Source of the DNA: Cricetomys ansorgei | Lineage: Eukaryota > Chordata > Mammalia > Rodentia > Nesomyidae | Length of the DNA: 64,000 bases | Assembly: GCA_026225945.1 (NCBI GenBank) | Contig: JAMJFZ010001133.1 | Coordinates: 5,786,501 to 5,850,500 of the forward strand | Reading direction: 5' to 3' | In this document: one piece after another, positions 21,481 through 33,840 of the stretch | Layout: each line of letters begins with the position of its first letter | Numbering within the stretch: position 1 is the stretch's first letter | Translations under genes and position numbers: made by a program | The notes under the pieces: model-generated | What the model saw: the letters and a program-made list of their open reading frames with translations, nothing else | Told to the model about the DNA's origin: nothing | The model's database searches: none

Positions 21481-22479
21481 CAGAAACAAAAGCAGTATGA
21501 TAGCTCCAACATCCAGGACAGCTCTCCTGAAGCTGCAGTTGATAACTTGAATGGATGGAGAGACTTTCAAAGAAGCTATGAGGCTGTTAGATTTTAGGGC
21601 CAATATTGAAGGATGTTCTTGGTAAATATACTAGATCCTGGATTGAGAAATCCAAGAAGCTTAAAAAAATTAACAATCTTAATTACCAACGTATTTACAC
21701 AAAGACTTACTTTAATGCTGAAATCAACAGTCAAAAATAAAATTCAATAACAGACAAACAAGATACTTTCAGAGGGTCAATTATGAGATTGACTATTCTT
21801 CAAGTGTATAAAAAGAAGATATAAGAGTAATATCCTCTAATAATTATTACAAAATTAATCTTAGCCAAGATTGCAACAAAATGCGGAATTCAGTGAATGA
21901 AAGGATGGGCATATAAAGTAGTTTCAGTTGTTGAATATTTACCCTCTTGTTCCTAACACACTTGGGTGTAATTAGGCAAGACCAAGTCAAAAACTGTAGA
22001 TGCTTTAGTGGATGGATCCTAATCATGCATTGGCCCTGTGGAATGCTTCTATTCTTTTGTGAGCAGCTGAAGGTTTTACAGCCAGTGCGTTGAACTAAAT
22101 AAGGAGACATAAGCAGAAGGTAATGTCATCTGTTGATAAAATAACTTCTATCTCGTCATTACAAAGACAAAAGATAGCTTTACTTACCCAATCTAACTAT
22201 GCCCTACATTTGGGCTGTGGGATAAGAGTCGGAATGTTAAATTTATTACTGCAATGAATAATTTTTTGGATTAGCTTGTTCTCTTGAGAAAATTTATGTC
22301 ATATGACTTACATAGCCATTCATTCATTTACTGGGGCCAGTCAGAAAGTACTTACTGAAGTTGGCACCATATGCTAGACAGTGTCCTAATTTATGACTTC
22401 AGTGGGTTAAACTGACAAATAAAAAACAGCCCAACTCTCACACAATTCATAACATAATAGGGAAAAAGATTAAATATGG
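21481..22479. other. Unique sequence, no feature recognised
   Basis: No repeat family or gene recognised. The minus-strand frame of 87 codons at 21847-22110 has no features suggesting coding. Confidence 0.55.
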
Positions 22480-22680
22480 GGCCGGTGAGATGACTCAGCG
22501 GGTAAATGTGCTTGCAGACAAGGCTGATGACCTGAACTTGATTGATCAGAATGACCCACAGAAGGAAGGAGGGAACAGGTTCTAGCAAGTTGTTCTCTGA
22601 TCTACATGTTCATAGTAGTAGCATGCATGCACAGGTACACACACCACAAGTAAATAGATATAATTAAAAATTAAAAAACC
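22480..22680 (+). repeat. tRNA-derived SINE (B3/B4-type)
   Basis: 'Ggggccggtgagatgactcag' head, 'ggtaaatgtgcttgcagac', 'gctgatgacctgaacttg', then 'gaaggaaggagggaacagg', 'aagttgttctctgatctac' and an A-rich tail. The body matches the 'ggaaggagagaac' variant of the rodent tRNA-derived SINEs. Confidence 0.8.
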
Positions 22681-22687
22681 TCAGTAC

Positions 22688-22785
22688 TGTGGGCCCTTCA
22701 TATCTGGAGTATACATTCATGGATTCTATTAATCACACATCAGAAACATGAAAATCTTCTATGAATATGTATTGGTGTCTTTTAC
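22688..22785 (+). mobile_element. Possible Tigger-like DNA transposon fragment
   Basis: 'Ctgtgggcccttcatatctg' followed by 'attcatggattctatt' resembles the end of Tigger-group elements ('ggcccTccgtatccgtgg' and 'ccgcggattcaacc'). The match is loose and short. Confidence 0.3.
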
Positions 22786-23149
22786 AGGGAGATGTACAGT
22801 GGAGCCGTGTAAGAAAGTACATGCGCATTATTATCCTAATTTCATTACTAGAGGTTAAATCATTTCATTAAAGCATATAAAGATAATTTTAAAATTTAGT
22901 AACAATTCTTTTAATATTCAGGGCATGTTGCTGTCCATGGTTAGTAAATGTTTTAAAAACGGATTGTGGCCTCATTGTCTCTGACTTGCTGTATAATAAG
23001 GTTTTAATACTAGCTAAATAGTGTTTCCTTTTTATGCAGAGAAAAATGCAATAGGTGTAAGAGCTCTGTAGAGATGCTAGCTTAAATTTTTAAAAAGCTT
23101 ACAAAACTACCCAAATTTGCTGGTGCTATTCTTAATTTTAAAATGTGTA
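22786..23149. other. Unique AT-rich sequence
   Basis: No feature recognised. Confidence 0.55.
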
Positions 23150-23525
23150 TGGTTTAGCTAATTTTAGTGTGTTTTTCTATGGCTTGTGTGTGTATGCATG
23201 TGTGTATACAAGTATATGTGTGTATGTGTTTGTATATAGGTGTGTATGTAGGTTTGTTGGGGGATCCCAGCCAGACATGAAGCCCAGAGGATACTGAATG
23301 TCTCGCTCTATTGTTTTCCACCATACTGTTTTGCAATAGGTCTCTCACTCACCCTGGAACTCACTCTTTGGGATAAACTTGATGGCCAGAAAGTCCAGGG
23401 TCCACTTTTTTCTGACCCCAATACTGAGGTGATAGGTGTTTGTAGTCATTCTGGGCTTTTACATGGATGTTTGAGATACAAGTTTGTACATGAAGCCCCT
23501 CGCACACTTAGCCTTCTCCCTACTC
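23150..23525 (-). repeat. B4/RSINE1 SINE, divergent
   Basis: Reverse-complement RSINE1/B4: a TG-rich tail (23186-23250), 'tgaagcccagaggatactg', 'aataggtctctcactcaccc', 'tggaactcactctttggg', 'gatggccagaaagtcc', 'tgaccccaatactgaggtg', 'gggcttttacatgg'. The order is kept but many positions differ. Confidence 0.6.
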
Positions 23526-24295
23526 CCTGTTGACTAAACTTATTTCATTATTTCCCTTCCATACGCACCCCACTTTTTGTCTTTTTTTAGTGTCCATGAG
23601 TGTATGTGTGTGACTTGTATTCCTAGTCATAATAAATTATTAGAGAAATAAAAAGACTGGGAATTCATGTTCAGTATTCTTCTAGAGTTGTTTTTGACTT
23701 TTCACTGACTACTTTCCAGGAAAAAAGTTTCTTTTCCCACTAAGAAAATGAAGTAAAAATTTCAGTTATAAAACAAATACATGAAAACATGCTAGATATT
23801 TTGTCATCAATGCATATTATTTTCATTTATTTAAATAAATGGTTAAAATTAAAATGTTTACTTTTTATAAATTAACCCACTGATGTCATATTAAGAATTT
23901 AGGTTGTTAGCAAAATGCATGCAAAAAATTGAAAAGCAGTTCATACAATATAAACTTATAACATTTAGAAATATATCCAAATCCATCAATAATATTTTTA
24001 GGAAATTAAGCATCTCAGTATGTCTCCTTAATTTATATATACTTTATGAGCAAAATAAGCAATGAACTTGCAACCAGCAAACTTCCTCCTTGAAGACATG
24101 AATGTTTACAAAAATATCATAATTCTATTGTCCAGATGAAAATTATTTCAGTGTGGATTTCATAGGATTCCATATAACTTACTCCAAAAATATGAGTTCT
24201 AAAGTGATGATTTCTATAACCTTGCTAAAATATATGCACTAATTTGGCCTAATTTATCGTCAATGTATCCTATAATCTATATTCATAATTAATGC
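23526..24295. other. Unique AT-rich sequence
   Basis: No feature recognised. Confidence 0.55.
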
Positions 24296-24296
24296 C

Positions 24297-24665
24297 TTAG
24301 TTTTCTTTTAATTCCTGTGATAAAAGATCTGGCCAAAAGCAGTTTGGGAAGGAAAGAGTTTCTTTCAGCTTACAGTTTATAGTCCATAAAGAGAAATAGG
24401 GCAGGAACTTAAACAAGGCAGGAACAAGGTCATCGAGAAACGTTGCTTTCATTGCTGTTTTCCATGGCTTAGTGAGCTACTATTATTATATCTTTCCTGT
24501 CCACCTCTGCAATCACCTTCCTACAGTCATCTGGGTCCTTCTACATCAATCATCAGTGAAGAACAAATTTCTCTGCAGGCCAATCTGATGGAGGCACTTT
24601 CTCCATTGAGATTCCCTCTTCTCAGATGACCTAACTTGTACCAAGTTCACAAAACAGAGACAAAC
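24297..24665 (-). mobile_element. ORR1-type MaLR LTR
   Basis: Reverse complement of the ORR1 layout: 'cctgtgataaaag' start, 'ggccaaaagcagtttggg', 'aggaaagagtttctttcagc', 'gggcaggaacttaaac', 'tccatggcttagtgagc', 'acatcaatcatcagtgaag', 'tgatggaggcactttctcc' and 'accaagttcacaaaac'. It is the same broad family as 11899-12280, in the other direction. Confidence 0.8.
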
Positions 24666-25084
24666 CAAAGCAAATTAATTAGTAAACAAATTAGTAAATA
24701 TAAGGTTTACTAATAAGGTTAAAACATGTGGTTTACTTTTTTATCTTTCATGTGGAATGGGGCAACTTTAGCATCTGGAACTATAGGTGAAGGACATGAT
24801 CACTAAGTGTAAAGCCAAAGAACCTTTATTTTTTCATGTTATAGGATTTCATTGGTACAAAATACAGTCTGATTCTCTTCTTTTGACAACTGGACAAAGA
24901 ATTGATAGAATAGCGGGGGCTATGTCTTCTATAACAAATGAGGCATGGTCTCTATATTTTCCCAGAAGGCCATAGCAAAGTTCCAAATTCTGAACTTTTT
25001 CTATCCCCATATCATTTAGTCTTATGTCCTTTCATCTATTATGCTGTTCTAAGAATAACAGTAAGTATATTATTATTTCTTATT
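24666..25084. other. Unique sequence
   Basis: No repeat recognised. Small overlapping frames (24787-24975, 24938-25120) have no coding features and the second runs into a SINE. Confidence 0.5.
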
Positions 25085-25285
25085 ATATATATTTTTATGT
25101 TTGGGTGTGTGTCCATCTGAGTGCAGGTAACTGTACAAGTTGAAGGTGTTACATACTACTGAGCTGGAGTTACAGGTTGTCAGTTGTCAGTCACCTGATG
25201 TGGGACCTGGAAACTGAATGATGGTCCTCTGCAAGATCAGTAAATGCTGTTAACTGATAAGCCATTTCTCTATCCCTTCTAAGAG
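25085..25285 (-). repeat. B3 SINE
   Basis: Reverse-complement B3: 'ttttatgtttgggtgtgtg' tail, 'agctggagttacaggttg', 'gtgggacctggaaactgaat', 'ggtcctctgcaagatcag', 'tgctgttaactgataagcc', 'atttctctatccctt'. Confidence 0.8.
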
Positions 25286-26445
25286 TAAGCTTGATTGCAC
25301 GTGTCTATTGATATAAAAGTGATGAAGATCTACCCTGTACCTACTGAGTTATAAGGATGACTTGCTTGGAAGATGTGTAGTGGAACATATAAACTTATTC
25401 TCAAATATTATAAAGCTACATGCATTTATGTATAGTAAATGAACCTTAAACAGCTGCTATATCTAGAAACTACAGCTGCTACCAGAAGGTCACTTTTCTT
25501 AGGTGTTGGAACCAGCTTTCTGGGTGAGGAAAGGCTGTAGCTTTCTTGAATACAGAAATAATGCTAGTTTGGAGTACCAACAATTACCCATGGATGGTGC
25601 AATTATTGATCAGATTTGACTTTGCCCACTGAGATCTTTCTGTTGAAAGCATCCAGTTATATTATTGCTAATATGGAAGAGCTTCTTATGGTCTCCTCCC
25701 TCAGCCTAAGCACTCATCAAGGAATACTTTGCAAAGGGCCATGACTTCACCCATAAAATGACATCAAGTCAGACAGCTAAAGTTGGGAGTTGTTGTACTT
25801 TGGAAATTCTGGTCATTAAGCAGTTAAGACTTCTGTGTCAGTGGACAGTAATTTCCCTCAATAAATTACCTAGAGGCTCTGGGTCAGTCCATCAGAGGAT
25901 TAAAACTCTCCAAGGTGTCTCCTGTTACCTGAATGAATCTCCTGAGTTATTAATATTTCCATCTACAAAGATGGAGGGAAAATAATTTAGAAAAATCCCT
26001 GTAGTTCAAAATTTTGATAAGAATACTTTCTGAATTCATAATCATAGATTTATCAGCCAGTAACTCAATTTTTGATTTTTAATAATCTTTCTATGAAATA
26101 GTTATTTATCCCTAATATACATTCATAGTATTTTCCTTAAATTGTAATTGAATGCTGATGGTTTGTTCTATCATTGACTCTTGATTTAGTCCTTTTTGGT
26201 CATTAGAAACATTCAATTGTTAAGAATGAAATGAAAACAGTTAAAAGCATATAACTTTTTATATTCTATAGGGCACAATGCAGACTTTCAAATTTTAGGG
26301 AATACTTTCATCCTTTTTGTAGTCAATAATAAATATACTTCAGTGAAGAGAAATTTTGTGAATGAGAAGATAACTAGAACCTGAAAAGATCAATTAGCTC
26401 AGTTATCAGGCAGTGTTGCTCTCTTTGTCTTTCTTCATTTCTGTC

Positions 26446-26451
<6 letters not shown>
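25286..26451. other. Unique sequence, no feature recognised
   Basis: The part at about 25450-25990 is free of recognisable repeats and holds a 75-codon frame (25758-25985). I do not recognise a protein in it. Confidence 0.5.
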
Positions 26452-26493
<42 letters not shown>

Positions 26494-26500
26494 TCTCTCA
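26452..26500. repeat. (CT)n microsatellite
   Basis: About 34 uninterrupted CT bases, then TTTCTCT steps. Confidence 0.95.
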
Positions 26501-28622
26501 ATCTCTATAGATAGATTATAGACAAATAGATAATAGACGATATTGTTAAATGATACACAAGTGATTGATAGATGATAGATATCTAAATCTAAACTTTTAC
26601 AATTCTCTCATCATTAATTCTTTGTAACTGAACCTAGCTCTTCTTTTTTTTCATACCCAAATCCACACAATTCCTAAACAAAACTGATACATTTTGTTAT
26701 GCTGTACCACATATCCAAGCTCTCACTCTCTGAATGCGCTAGTCATAAACAGACCTTCTTCTATCTCTTATGCCACTTGAGACATCAGTGCTCAGGGAGA
26801 AGGCCTAGAAGAGTAAGGTAGACACTGGAAACAAGCTCACTGGCAGAGAATTAGTTGTTACAAGGGAAATAGAATCCAGAAGATGGGGGATCATATTTGT
26901 ATTAAGCATATCTTTTTGGCCTGATGAGGGCAAAGGTGGCTGAGTCAAAGTCAAGACAAAGTCTTCTCAGCATCACTGTGTAGTTTAAGATAAATGAACT
27001 TTCCTCCCAATTAACAGTACTTGCTAATGAATATTTAATCAATCAACAATACCTCTCTTACATATACACCCACACAAGTGTAGAGATATATGTGCAAAAT
27101 TGATGATACCATCTTGTTTATTGCTACTTTCTTACTGACAACAATCACAATATATACACACATACACACATAGCAAGCCAAGACAACAGGGCAATTGAAA
27201 AGAAGAAGCTTTGATAGATGTGTTAGCATAGATAAATCTCCTGCATTATATTCATTTCAAGTAGTCAGACACACAAAATTGTTCTGTATTATTCTATGTA
27301 AATACTACATATTTACAAAACATACATGAAGCTAGATAATAAAGCAGTGTTCTATTTTTAATGTGTCTATTTATACTTCTCATGTATTGCCTAGGTTACT
27401 AGCAATGGTTCCTTTTCTGTTTGAGTGGCAGTAATGTGGTAATGTTCACATTGTAAGCTTTCGTCACTCTGATTTGTATACTTGTCTTACATGTGTTACA
27501 TTTATATTTAATCTGAATAGAAGAAGACTTGCTTAAACTCCTTCAGTTATCTCTCCAAATGGAAACCAGACCATGTAAGGCATCTCTTCTTGGAATATTT
27601 TATATGGCAGTTCAGTCCCTGGCAATCAGACCCTCACATATTCTTTCAGTGACAAGAAAGAATTAACTCCCATGTACTCCATCTATACTTCCAGAGTGCT
27701 AATGGAAATGTGAGTCATATTTAAAACAACCATGCCTGCTTTCAGTTACCATCAGCTGTGAGCTATAATCTCCAGGGGTGAAAAATTTGTGAAATCCCTG
27801 GACTCATTTTTCATCCAAAAGCTTGTCTATTCTAGGTTCTCATCCTAATTGTGTATCATGCTGGTTAAGAGGAAAACATCTTCCAACTTGCTCTCTAAGA
27901 TCTATGGCTGCTCACATTTTCTTTGTTAAGGTTATTCCTTTCTTGTCCACTGACCAATAATAAGTTTAGATCTCTATTCCAGTTAAATTCAACAAATGGG
28001 GAATATGAACAATATAAAGAAATGTTGAAGTATGGCTTCCCTTGATATAACTTTGCTTAGTGACTCTCTGCTGGCTCTGCCAGGAGTCACCACACTCATG
28101 ACAGCCCATTATGAACCAATAATCATTACGGCTTCTTATAGTTCTGGATATGATATTCAACATTTTTCAAAGGGAGAATGTATTTTAGACATGAATTCAC
28201 AGTCTTCTTTAATCTACAATGAAGCATTTTTTTTTTTACCCTGGAACCATCATGTTAGCTCCTCAGATAATTCAGTATCAGATATTTATTCGCTTTCATA
28301 ATTTTCTTCACTGGAAAAAAATAACTACTAAGTAAAATTTGTTACAACAATTGAAGTATAACATAGCAATTTATTTTATCTTTACAACCACTTTGGTAAC
28401 AAGCATGCTAAGATATTCCTTCACTAAGAATGATTAATTAAATGAAATCAGTCCTCCCATGGCCTGGCATTCTACATTATGGGACTAGTTATAGAAGACA
28501 ATGACAATCAATGTCTTTTTTTAGTAAACCAGAGGCCGAGCAATGTATTTTAAAAATTATATCATACCTATCATATTTTCTTTGCCTATATCATTACAAT
28601 GCTTAATGTTTGGCTATTGCTA

Positions 28623-28624
<2 letters not shown>
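26501..28624. other. Unique sequence, no feature recognised
   Basis: Over 2 kb without a recognised repeat, apart from AGATA-rich patches just after the CT run. The 89-codon plus frame at 28032-28301 has no recognised domain. Confidence 0.5.

Positions 28625-28664
<40 letters not shown>
28625..28664. repeat. (ATT)n microsatellite
   Basis: Thirteen ATT units next to the tail of a minus-strand B3 SINE. The poly-Tyr, poly-Leu and poly-Ile frames across it are artefacts. Confidence 0.95.
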
Positions 28665-28667
<3 letters not shown>

Positions 28668-28835
28668 GTGTCTGTGTATGCTTTCATGTGTTCTACACTG
28701 TGCCTACAGAGGTCAGGGGACAATTTTGTAGAGGTATTTTCCTCTCATTCCAAATATATAGGGGATCTAGGGATCAAACTCTGGTCCTTAGGCTTGTACA
28801 GCAACATTTTACCTGCTTAGTGACCTTTCCAGGAC
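28660..28835 (-). repeat. B3 SINE
   Basis: Reverse-complement B3: 'tgtgtctgtgtatgctttc', 'ctacagaggtcaggggac', 'tctagggatcaaactctgg', 'tccttaggcttgtacagc', 'acctgcttagtgacc'. Confidence 0.75.
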
Positions 28836-29569
28836 AATATGTAGCTCTTATATAACATATCCCCTAAAACAGTAGGGCACTATGTAGCACCTGGAAAAAT
28901 GGCATCTATATCACTGAGGCATAAGTTGAATTAATGCACACAGATTTATACTATATTCTTAATTTCAAGAATATTTCAAGAAACCTATTGACAAGTGAAT
29001 CAAGACAGTTATCGTAAATTCTACTTCTGCACTCTTCTGAAGTAGTAATAGAACATATGCTTTTGTCAATAGTTATGAATTTAATGATATATACACTCAA
29101 AATTGTCTCTGGGTCACAGCTTTTTCAAGAGAGGTAGATAGCTTTTACTACTCACCACCAAGTTGGCATGCTAATAAATATTAAGCTTAGAATCATGCAT
29201 AGTTTAAATCAAGATGCTTTAAATAATGAACTAGCAACATTCATTTTATTGGCCCCACCTAGGAGACAAAAATCATCTTCTTTTCTATTAAAGTGCTTTC
29301 TTTAAAATTGTTCTTTTAAGGACTGTTTTCTATGAGAAGAAAGCATATTTTTGGCAATAAAAATTCAACAAAAAGCTTTAAGACAAATTACTTGCAAATC
29401 CAGGAAATCATCTGAATGTTAGAGAACTTCATGTTTTATTCTCATTGCATTAAATTAAAAAAATGTTTGAAAGGAAGATGAATCAGTGTAACAATTCTGA
29501 TAATGACAAAGGTATCCATCATGATAGACAAGGATGCAAGAATATTAGGAAAGCAGCCAGAACTATTGC
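28836..29569. other. Unique AT-rich sequence
   Basis: No feature recognised. The part next to 29570 may still belong to the LTR element. Confidence 0.5.
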
Positions 29570-30576
29570 CAACACAGCAATCTGTAGACGTAGATTCACC
29601 AGATGTAGACATTGATTCAGGTTCAAAGCAGTTTATTTTTTGGCAAATTCAAACACCAGTTGCAGTCCTAGAGTCCTGGAGCCCTTCAGCATCCATACAA
29701 TCTAATTTTAAGCTTGCACTGCTGACTGAACCACTCGATTAGCACTCTCTGAATTCAGAGCTGGTTGAACCCAACTGATTCTTGTGGTTTGCTGTTATGG
29801 CTCAAACTCCTCTCCAAGCTGCTTGGTTTAAACTGACCTTCTAATCCAGCTGACTGTTTCTGACTCAACTTTTCTGACTCTGGCTTACTCTGGCTGATTC
29901 TCTTACTGCCTCATCCTGAACTGCTCTGCTAGACTTCAGACTGACTCACTCTTCCTGTCTGCTATTGACTTATTCTGCTGGGCTGCTTCTGTCTCTGTGT
30001 CTCTACTTGAACTCTCAGTGCTCTATACTGTCTCAGTCAGCTTCTCTGCTCCTCAGTCAGACTGCTTCCTTACCTCTGTGTCTTTTCCTCTCTCTGTCTC
30101 TTATCCCTGTGTCTCTGAGCTGAAGGCCTGCTTTTATATCTCAAGCATTGGGCATATACTCACTCAGACTCACTTTGTTAACTCTTCTTCTGATTTGTCA
30201 CTTTGCCTGTTCTTTACTCTGACTCATCTCTGACATCACTTCCTGTGTGATACTGACTCCTTCTGAGCTCTGCTTCCTGATTGTCTACTTCCATAATCTG
30301 TTCCTGTTTTAGGAATTAAAGGCTTAGAACACCACTGCCTTCTGAATATTAGGATTAAAGATGTTTGTTTACATTTATTAACTGGGATTAAAAATGTATA
30401 CCAACATTCTTGACATTCTTTCTATATTCTATCCAGACCACACAGACCTCTAAATGTGATTCCTTCACATAATTCCTTCACATCCCCTGGAATATAGATC
30501 CTTCCTAGCTTTCATATAGGCCTACTCTTCTATAGCAATCAATCACACTTTTACATGTAACTTTTTGACCCAAACA
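29570..30576 (-). mobile_element. LTR element of family Y, copy 1 (minus)
   Basis: Reverse complement of the element at 49435-50395. Read on the minus strand it opens TGTTTGGG at 30576 and goes through 'taggcctatatgaaagc', 'tgtggtctggatagaat', a B1-like 'ctttaatcctaatattcag', 'cagagctcagaaggagtcag', a TATA box 'gatataaaagc' (about 30130-30140), many 'agtcagtctga'-like purine steps, an AATAAA signal (plus-strand 29632-29637) and 'acatctggtgaatc'. TATA and AATAAA are about 500 bp apart, longer than usual for an R region, so the R start is not clear. The family was not identified. The plus-strand frames here are shadows. Confidence 0.75.
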
Positions 30577-31104
30577 GTAAATGCAGATGTGCCAGTCTGA
30601 AATTTTCTATGCTATATTTTCATTGAGCTGGACTTCTTTTCCACACAAAGGTATGGCTAAAAAGAGCTTCAAAACTCTTAAAGATTTCAAACTTATTTCT
30701 AATCTTCAGAATGCTTGGAGATAGACCCACAAATTGGTCATTGTCCCCATAATAGAATTATTATGTATAAAAGGAAAGAAAAGCAGAATTATGTAGTCTA
30801 CAGGGGAGCATGGATTCAAAACAACTGCACACCAACTAAAAATGATACTGCAGATATTTACATTGAAATTTTAATTTCAAATATTAAGGCATTTCATGGT
30901 TTCTAGATAATACAAGGTTATTTGATAGAAGAAATGGCATCAGTTCTCTTTATTTACTCTAAGGCTCAAACCAACTCAATTCCATGGCATATATTCAAGT
31001 TAGTTGTCTGTTTAACAGCAGATGTTTCATGGCTCTATCTTTTATAAATTATTAGTAAACTGTTTATCAAATATATGCTTTAATTTTTCATACTCACCTT
31101 TTTG
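30577..31104. other. Unique AT-rich sequence
   Basis: No feature recognised. Confidence 0.55.
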
Positions 31105-31270
31105 TTTTTCTTTTTCTTTTAGTTTTTCATGACAAGGTTTCTCTGTGTAGTCCTAACTCTCCTGGAACTCACTATGTAGGCAAGGCTGGCCTCAAAATTC
31201 CCAGAGAGCTGTTTACCTCTGACTCCAGAGTGCTGGAATTAACAGTATGTGCCATCACTACCCATTTAAC
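31105..31270 (-). repeat. B1 SINE
   Basis: Reverse-complement B1: a T/C-rich tail side, 'gacaaggtttctctgtgtag', 'ctcctggaactcactatg', 'caaggctggcctcaaaattc', 'gtgctggaattaacagtatg'. Confidence 0.92.
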
Positions 31271-31284
31271 CTACTGTTTTATTT

Positions 31285-31930
31285 TTAATTTACCTTTCTC
31301 TCATAGAATATATCCTGACTCCAGTTGACCCTCCCACCACTCTTCCCAGTCTTCCCCCACCTACCCCCTGCCAAGCATATACTTTCCCTCACCCACATAT
31401 CCAATACTCCTTCTTTTCCTTTCAGAAAATAGCAGACACTCCAGGGATGTCAACCAAACTCAGCATGATAGGACTCTATGCAAACCTTCCTATCAAGACT
31501 GGATGAGGCAGCCCAGTAGGAGAAAAATGGTCCCAAGAGCAAGCAAAGGAATCATGGACATGCCACTCCTAATGACTGTTACAATTCCCACAACAACACA
31601 GAGCTAAACAACCATAACATATAGGCAGAGGTCCTGGCACAGACCCATGGAGGCTCCTTGATTGTCCAGTCCATCTCTGTAAGCCCCTATGAGCCCTGCT
31701 TTGTTGATTCTGTGGGTTGTGTTCTACTTGACCATTCAGACTCCTACAATCTTTCCTCCTTATCTTCTGTAGAGTTCCTCAAGCTTTACTTAATATCTCT
31801 GCAAGACCCAAGGATCTCTGCATTTGCTCCCATCAGCTGCCTGAGGAAGCATCTCTGATGATATTTGGGCTAGGAATCTCTTTATGAGTATAGCAGAATA
31901 GCATTAGGAATAATTTAATTGATTGGAGGA
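31285..31930 (-). mobile_element. L1 (Lx-type) 3' UTR, antisense
   Basis: The plus strand reads the reverse complement of an L1 3' region: a T-rich 3' end, a C-rich 'ccctcccaccactcttccc' tract (the L1 purine tract reversed), 'gggatgtcaaccaaactcag', 'catggaggctccttgattg', 'ctctgtaagcccctatgagc', 'ctgatgatatttgggctagg', 'gagtatagcagaatagcatt'. No L1 reading frame remains. Confidence 0.85.
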
Positions 31931-32245
31931 ATGGAATTCAGCTGGCTGTCTTGATCTCTGTTCTAGCTGGGAGTCTCTGCCTGAGTTAGGGGTTGAGACA
32001 CTGGACTTCTGGTGGCCAGCATGGATTCTTGTCTAGCAAGAAGCTTCTGACTGAGTTGGGTGATGGGGAAACATTAATGGGAGGGATGTAACTAGAGAGA
32101 GGAGAAGGTCCGCAGGCCTTGGATGGACTACCTGGAGTTCTGGCTGGATTAGCCTGCACTTGAGCAGGTGATGTCTGCTTAAGCTGGCCACCTAATTTTT
32201 TAATGGCACAAAATATTAAAGTCTTAGGGGCTAAAGGCTCAGATA
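31931..32245 (-). mobile_element. Probable further L1-linked segment with internal repeats
   Basis: It continues directly from the antisense L1 3' UTR and is richer in GC than the surroundings. It holds three loose repeats of a roughly 55-75 bp motif with cores like 'ctgcctgagttaggg', 'ctgactgagttgggtg' and 'ggctggattagcc'. I infer that it is part of the same old L1, but this is not certain. Confidence 0.4.
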
Positions 32246-32464
32246 ACAAAATTTTACCTTTTCTTCCCCGTGTTTTTATAAATGTCTCAAGGAAAAATGT
32301 TGAAATTAATAAAAAAGTTCCTGGTTAAAAGATTTATTAAAATTACTTCCTCCAAACTATTCGACTAATTTTAGATTCTTTAGAGAATTTTTATTTTAAG
32401 TTGCTTTCACTTTGATTTTCTAAACATATGCACTTTTATATTGCTTCAGGTTAAACAAAAAAGT

Positions 32465-32655
32465 GTTTCTAGATACTTGGGAGCTAAAGGCATTGGTCTC
32501 TTAGTCAAAGACAACCAAATTCCATCCCCAGGACAAACATATGGAAAGGAAGGAACTGACTCTCACCATTGTCTTCTGATTTCCGCATGCATGGTGTGTC
32601 ATGCCTGTGCTTATCCACATGTACACACACAAAGAGTAAATACAATGTAATAGAG
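32465..32655 (+). repeat. B3-type SINE, divergent
   Basis: 'Gagctaaaggcattggtctc' stands for the tRNA-like head. 'Ggaaaggaaggaactgactctc' and 'cattgtcttctgatttccgc' follow, then 'catgcctgtgcttatcc' and a CACA tail. Confidence 0.6.
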
Positions 32656-32879
32656 ATTGTAAACCTTTTGGTTTTTTTTTTTTAACATGGAGATGACATA
32701 TGAATCACATAAATATAATATTTAAATATAAACACACTTATATAAAATCAAATATATATTGGTTATAATTTTAAGTTTTCTATCATATTAAACTGTACAA
32801 TTTTTTGGTGACCCTGTTAGTAGTTACTTACAGAATATGAGAGACAGTACAGTTATCAATGAAAGTTTGTTCTTTCCTG

Positions 32880-32965
32880 TTATCTTATGGATGCCCAGGA
32901 TTGAACTCAGATCCTCAGGCTTGGCTTCAAGCACCTTTACCCAGTGATCCATCTCATATCATATT
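32880..32965 (-). repeat. B2/B3 SINE head fragment
   Basis: 'Gcccaggattgaactcagatcc' then 'tcaggcttggcttcaag', 'tttacccagtgatccatctc' is the reverse complement of a tRNA-derived SINE head. Confidence 0.65.
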
Positions 32966-33494
32966 GATTCAAATGCTCAAGAAAGTGAAAATAAAAATAA
33001 TTCCCGCAACTTGTCAAATAGAACCGTGAAAACTTGTATTTTATCAGTAGAACAAAATATGGACACCTATAAAGACAGTTTTCTCTAACATTGGGTTAGA
33101 ATTTCTGTCCAATTCAGTCGGTCAAGAACAATTAATAAAATTCACTTGCACTGGAAAGGAGGAAAAGAAATTCTTTATACTTATAGACATCATTGTAAAG
33201 TACAGCATCTGCTAGATTATAAGATGGAAAATTTTAAAAGTAACATGTTTAGTGCAACCATGGGACATAAAATCTGAATAGAAAAATATATTGTGCTTTT
33301 GTATTGCATATTGAGGATTTAGAAGTTAAAATAACTTTAAAATTCCATATGTGTAGAAATAAATCTGACAAAATGCTTGAAAGGAAAACAAGGATGATCT
33401 AAGCAGAGTGATAACCATTATTCAGGAGGTAAAAGGCTAAATATTCATGATAAACCCATGCAAATATAATTTCAATGAGCATTCATTGCTATTC
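32966..33494. other. Unique AT-rich sequence
   Basis: No feature recognised. Confidence 0.55.
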
Positions 33495-33620
33495 CAGAGT
33501 ACCTGAGGAGAGTTCACAGCACCCACGCCCTGTGGTTCACAATCACTTACAACTCTAGCTTTAGGGTATCTGCCATTTTTTTTCTGGGCTACACTTAAAA
33601 TAAAAATTTAAAATATATCC
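33495..33620 (+). repeat. B3 SINE fragment
   Basis: 'Ccagagtacctgaggagag', 'cacagcacccacgccctgtgg', 'ttcacaatcacttacaactc', then 'tagctttagggtatctg' and an A-rich tail. Confidence 0.7.
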
Positions 33621-33669
33621 AGCAATTTTTCCCAAAGACGTTTCACCTTGTTGCAATTAACAGGATTGA

Positions 33670-33689
<20 letters not shown>

Positions 33690-33700
<11 letters not shown>

Positions 33701-33840
33701 GGATAAGGCTTCTCTTTGTAACCTGCCTGTATTTGAATTTGCTTTGGAGATCAAGCTGGCCTTGAACTCACAGAGATCTGCCTGCTTTTGCCTCCCCAGT
33801 GCTGGGATTAGAGTTGTATGCAACTGCTGCCCAGCCAGGA
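33690..33840 (-). repeat. B1 SINE
   Basis: Reverse-complement B1 after a (CT)n at 33672-33692: 'ataaggcttctctttgtaac', 'gctggccttgaactcacag', 'agatctgcctgcttttgcc', 'ccagtgctgggattagag'. The paired frames of 80 and 84 codons here are SINE translations. Confidence 0.9.

Noticed and set aside
28032..28301. 89-codon plus-strand frame in unique DNA
   Set aside because: No recognised family or splice context. It overlaps a minus-strand frame of similar length, which suggests local lack of stops rather than coding.
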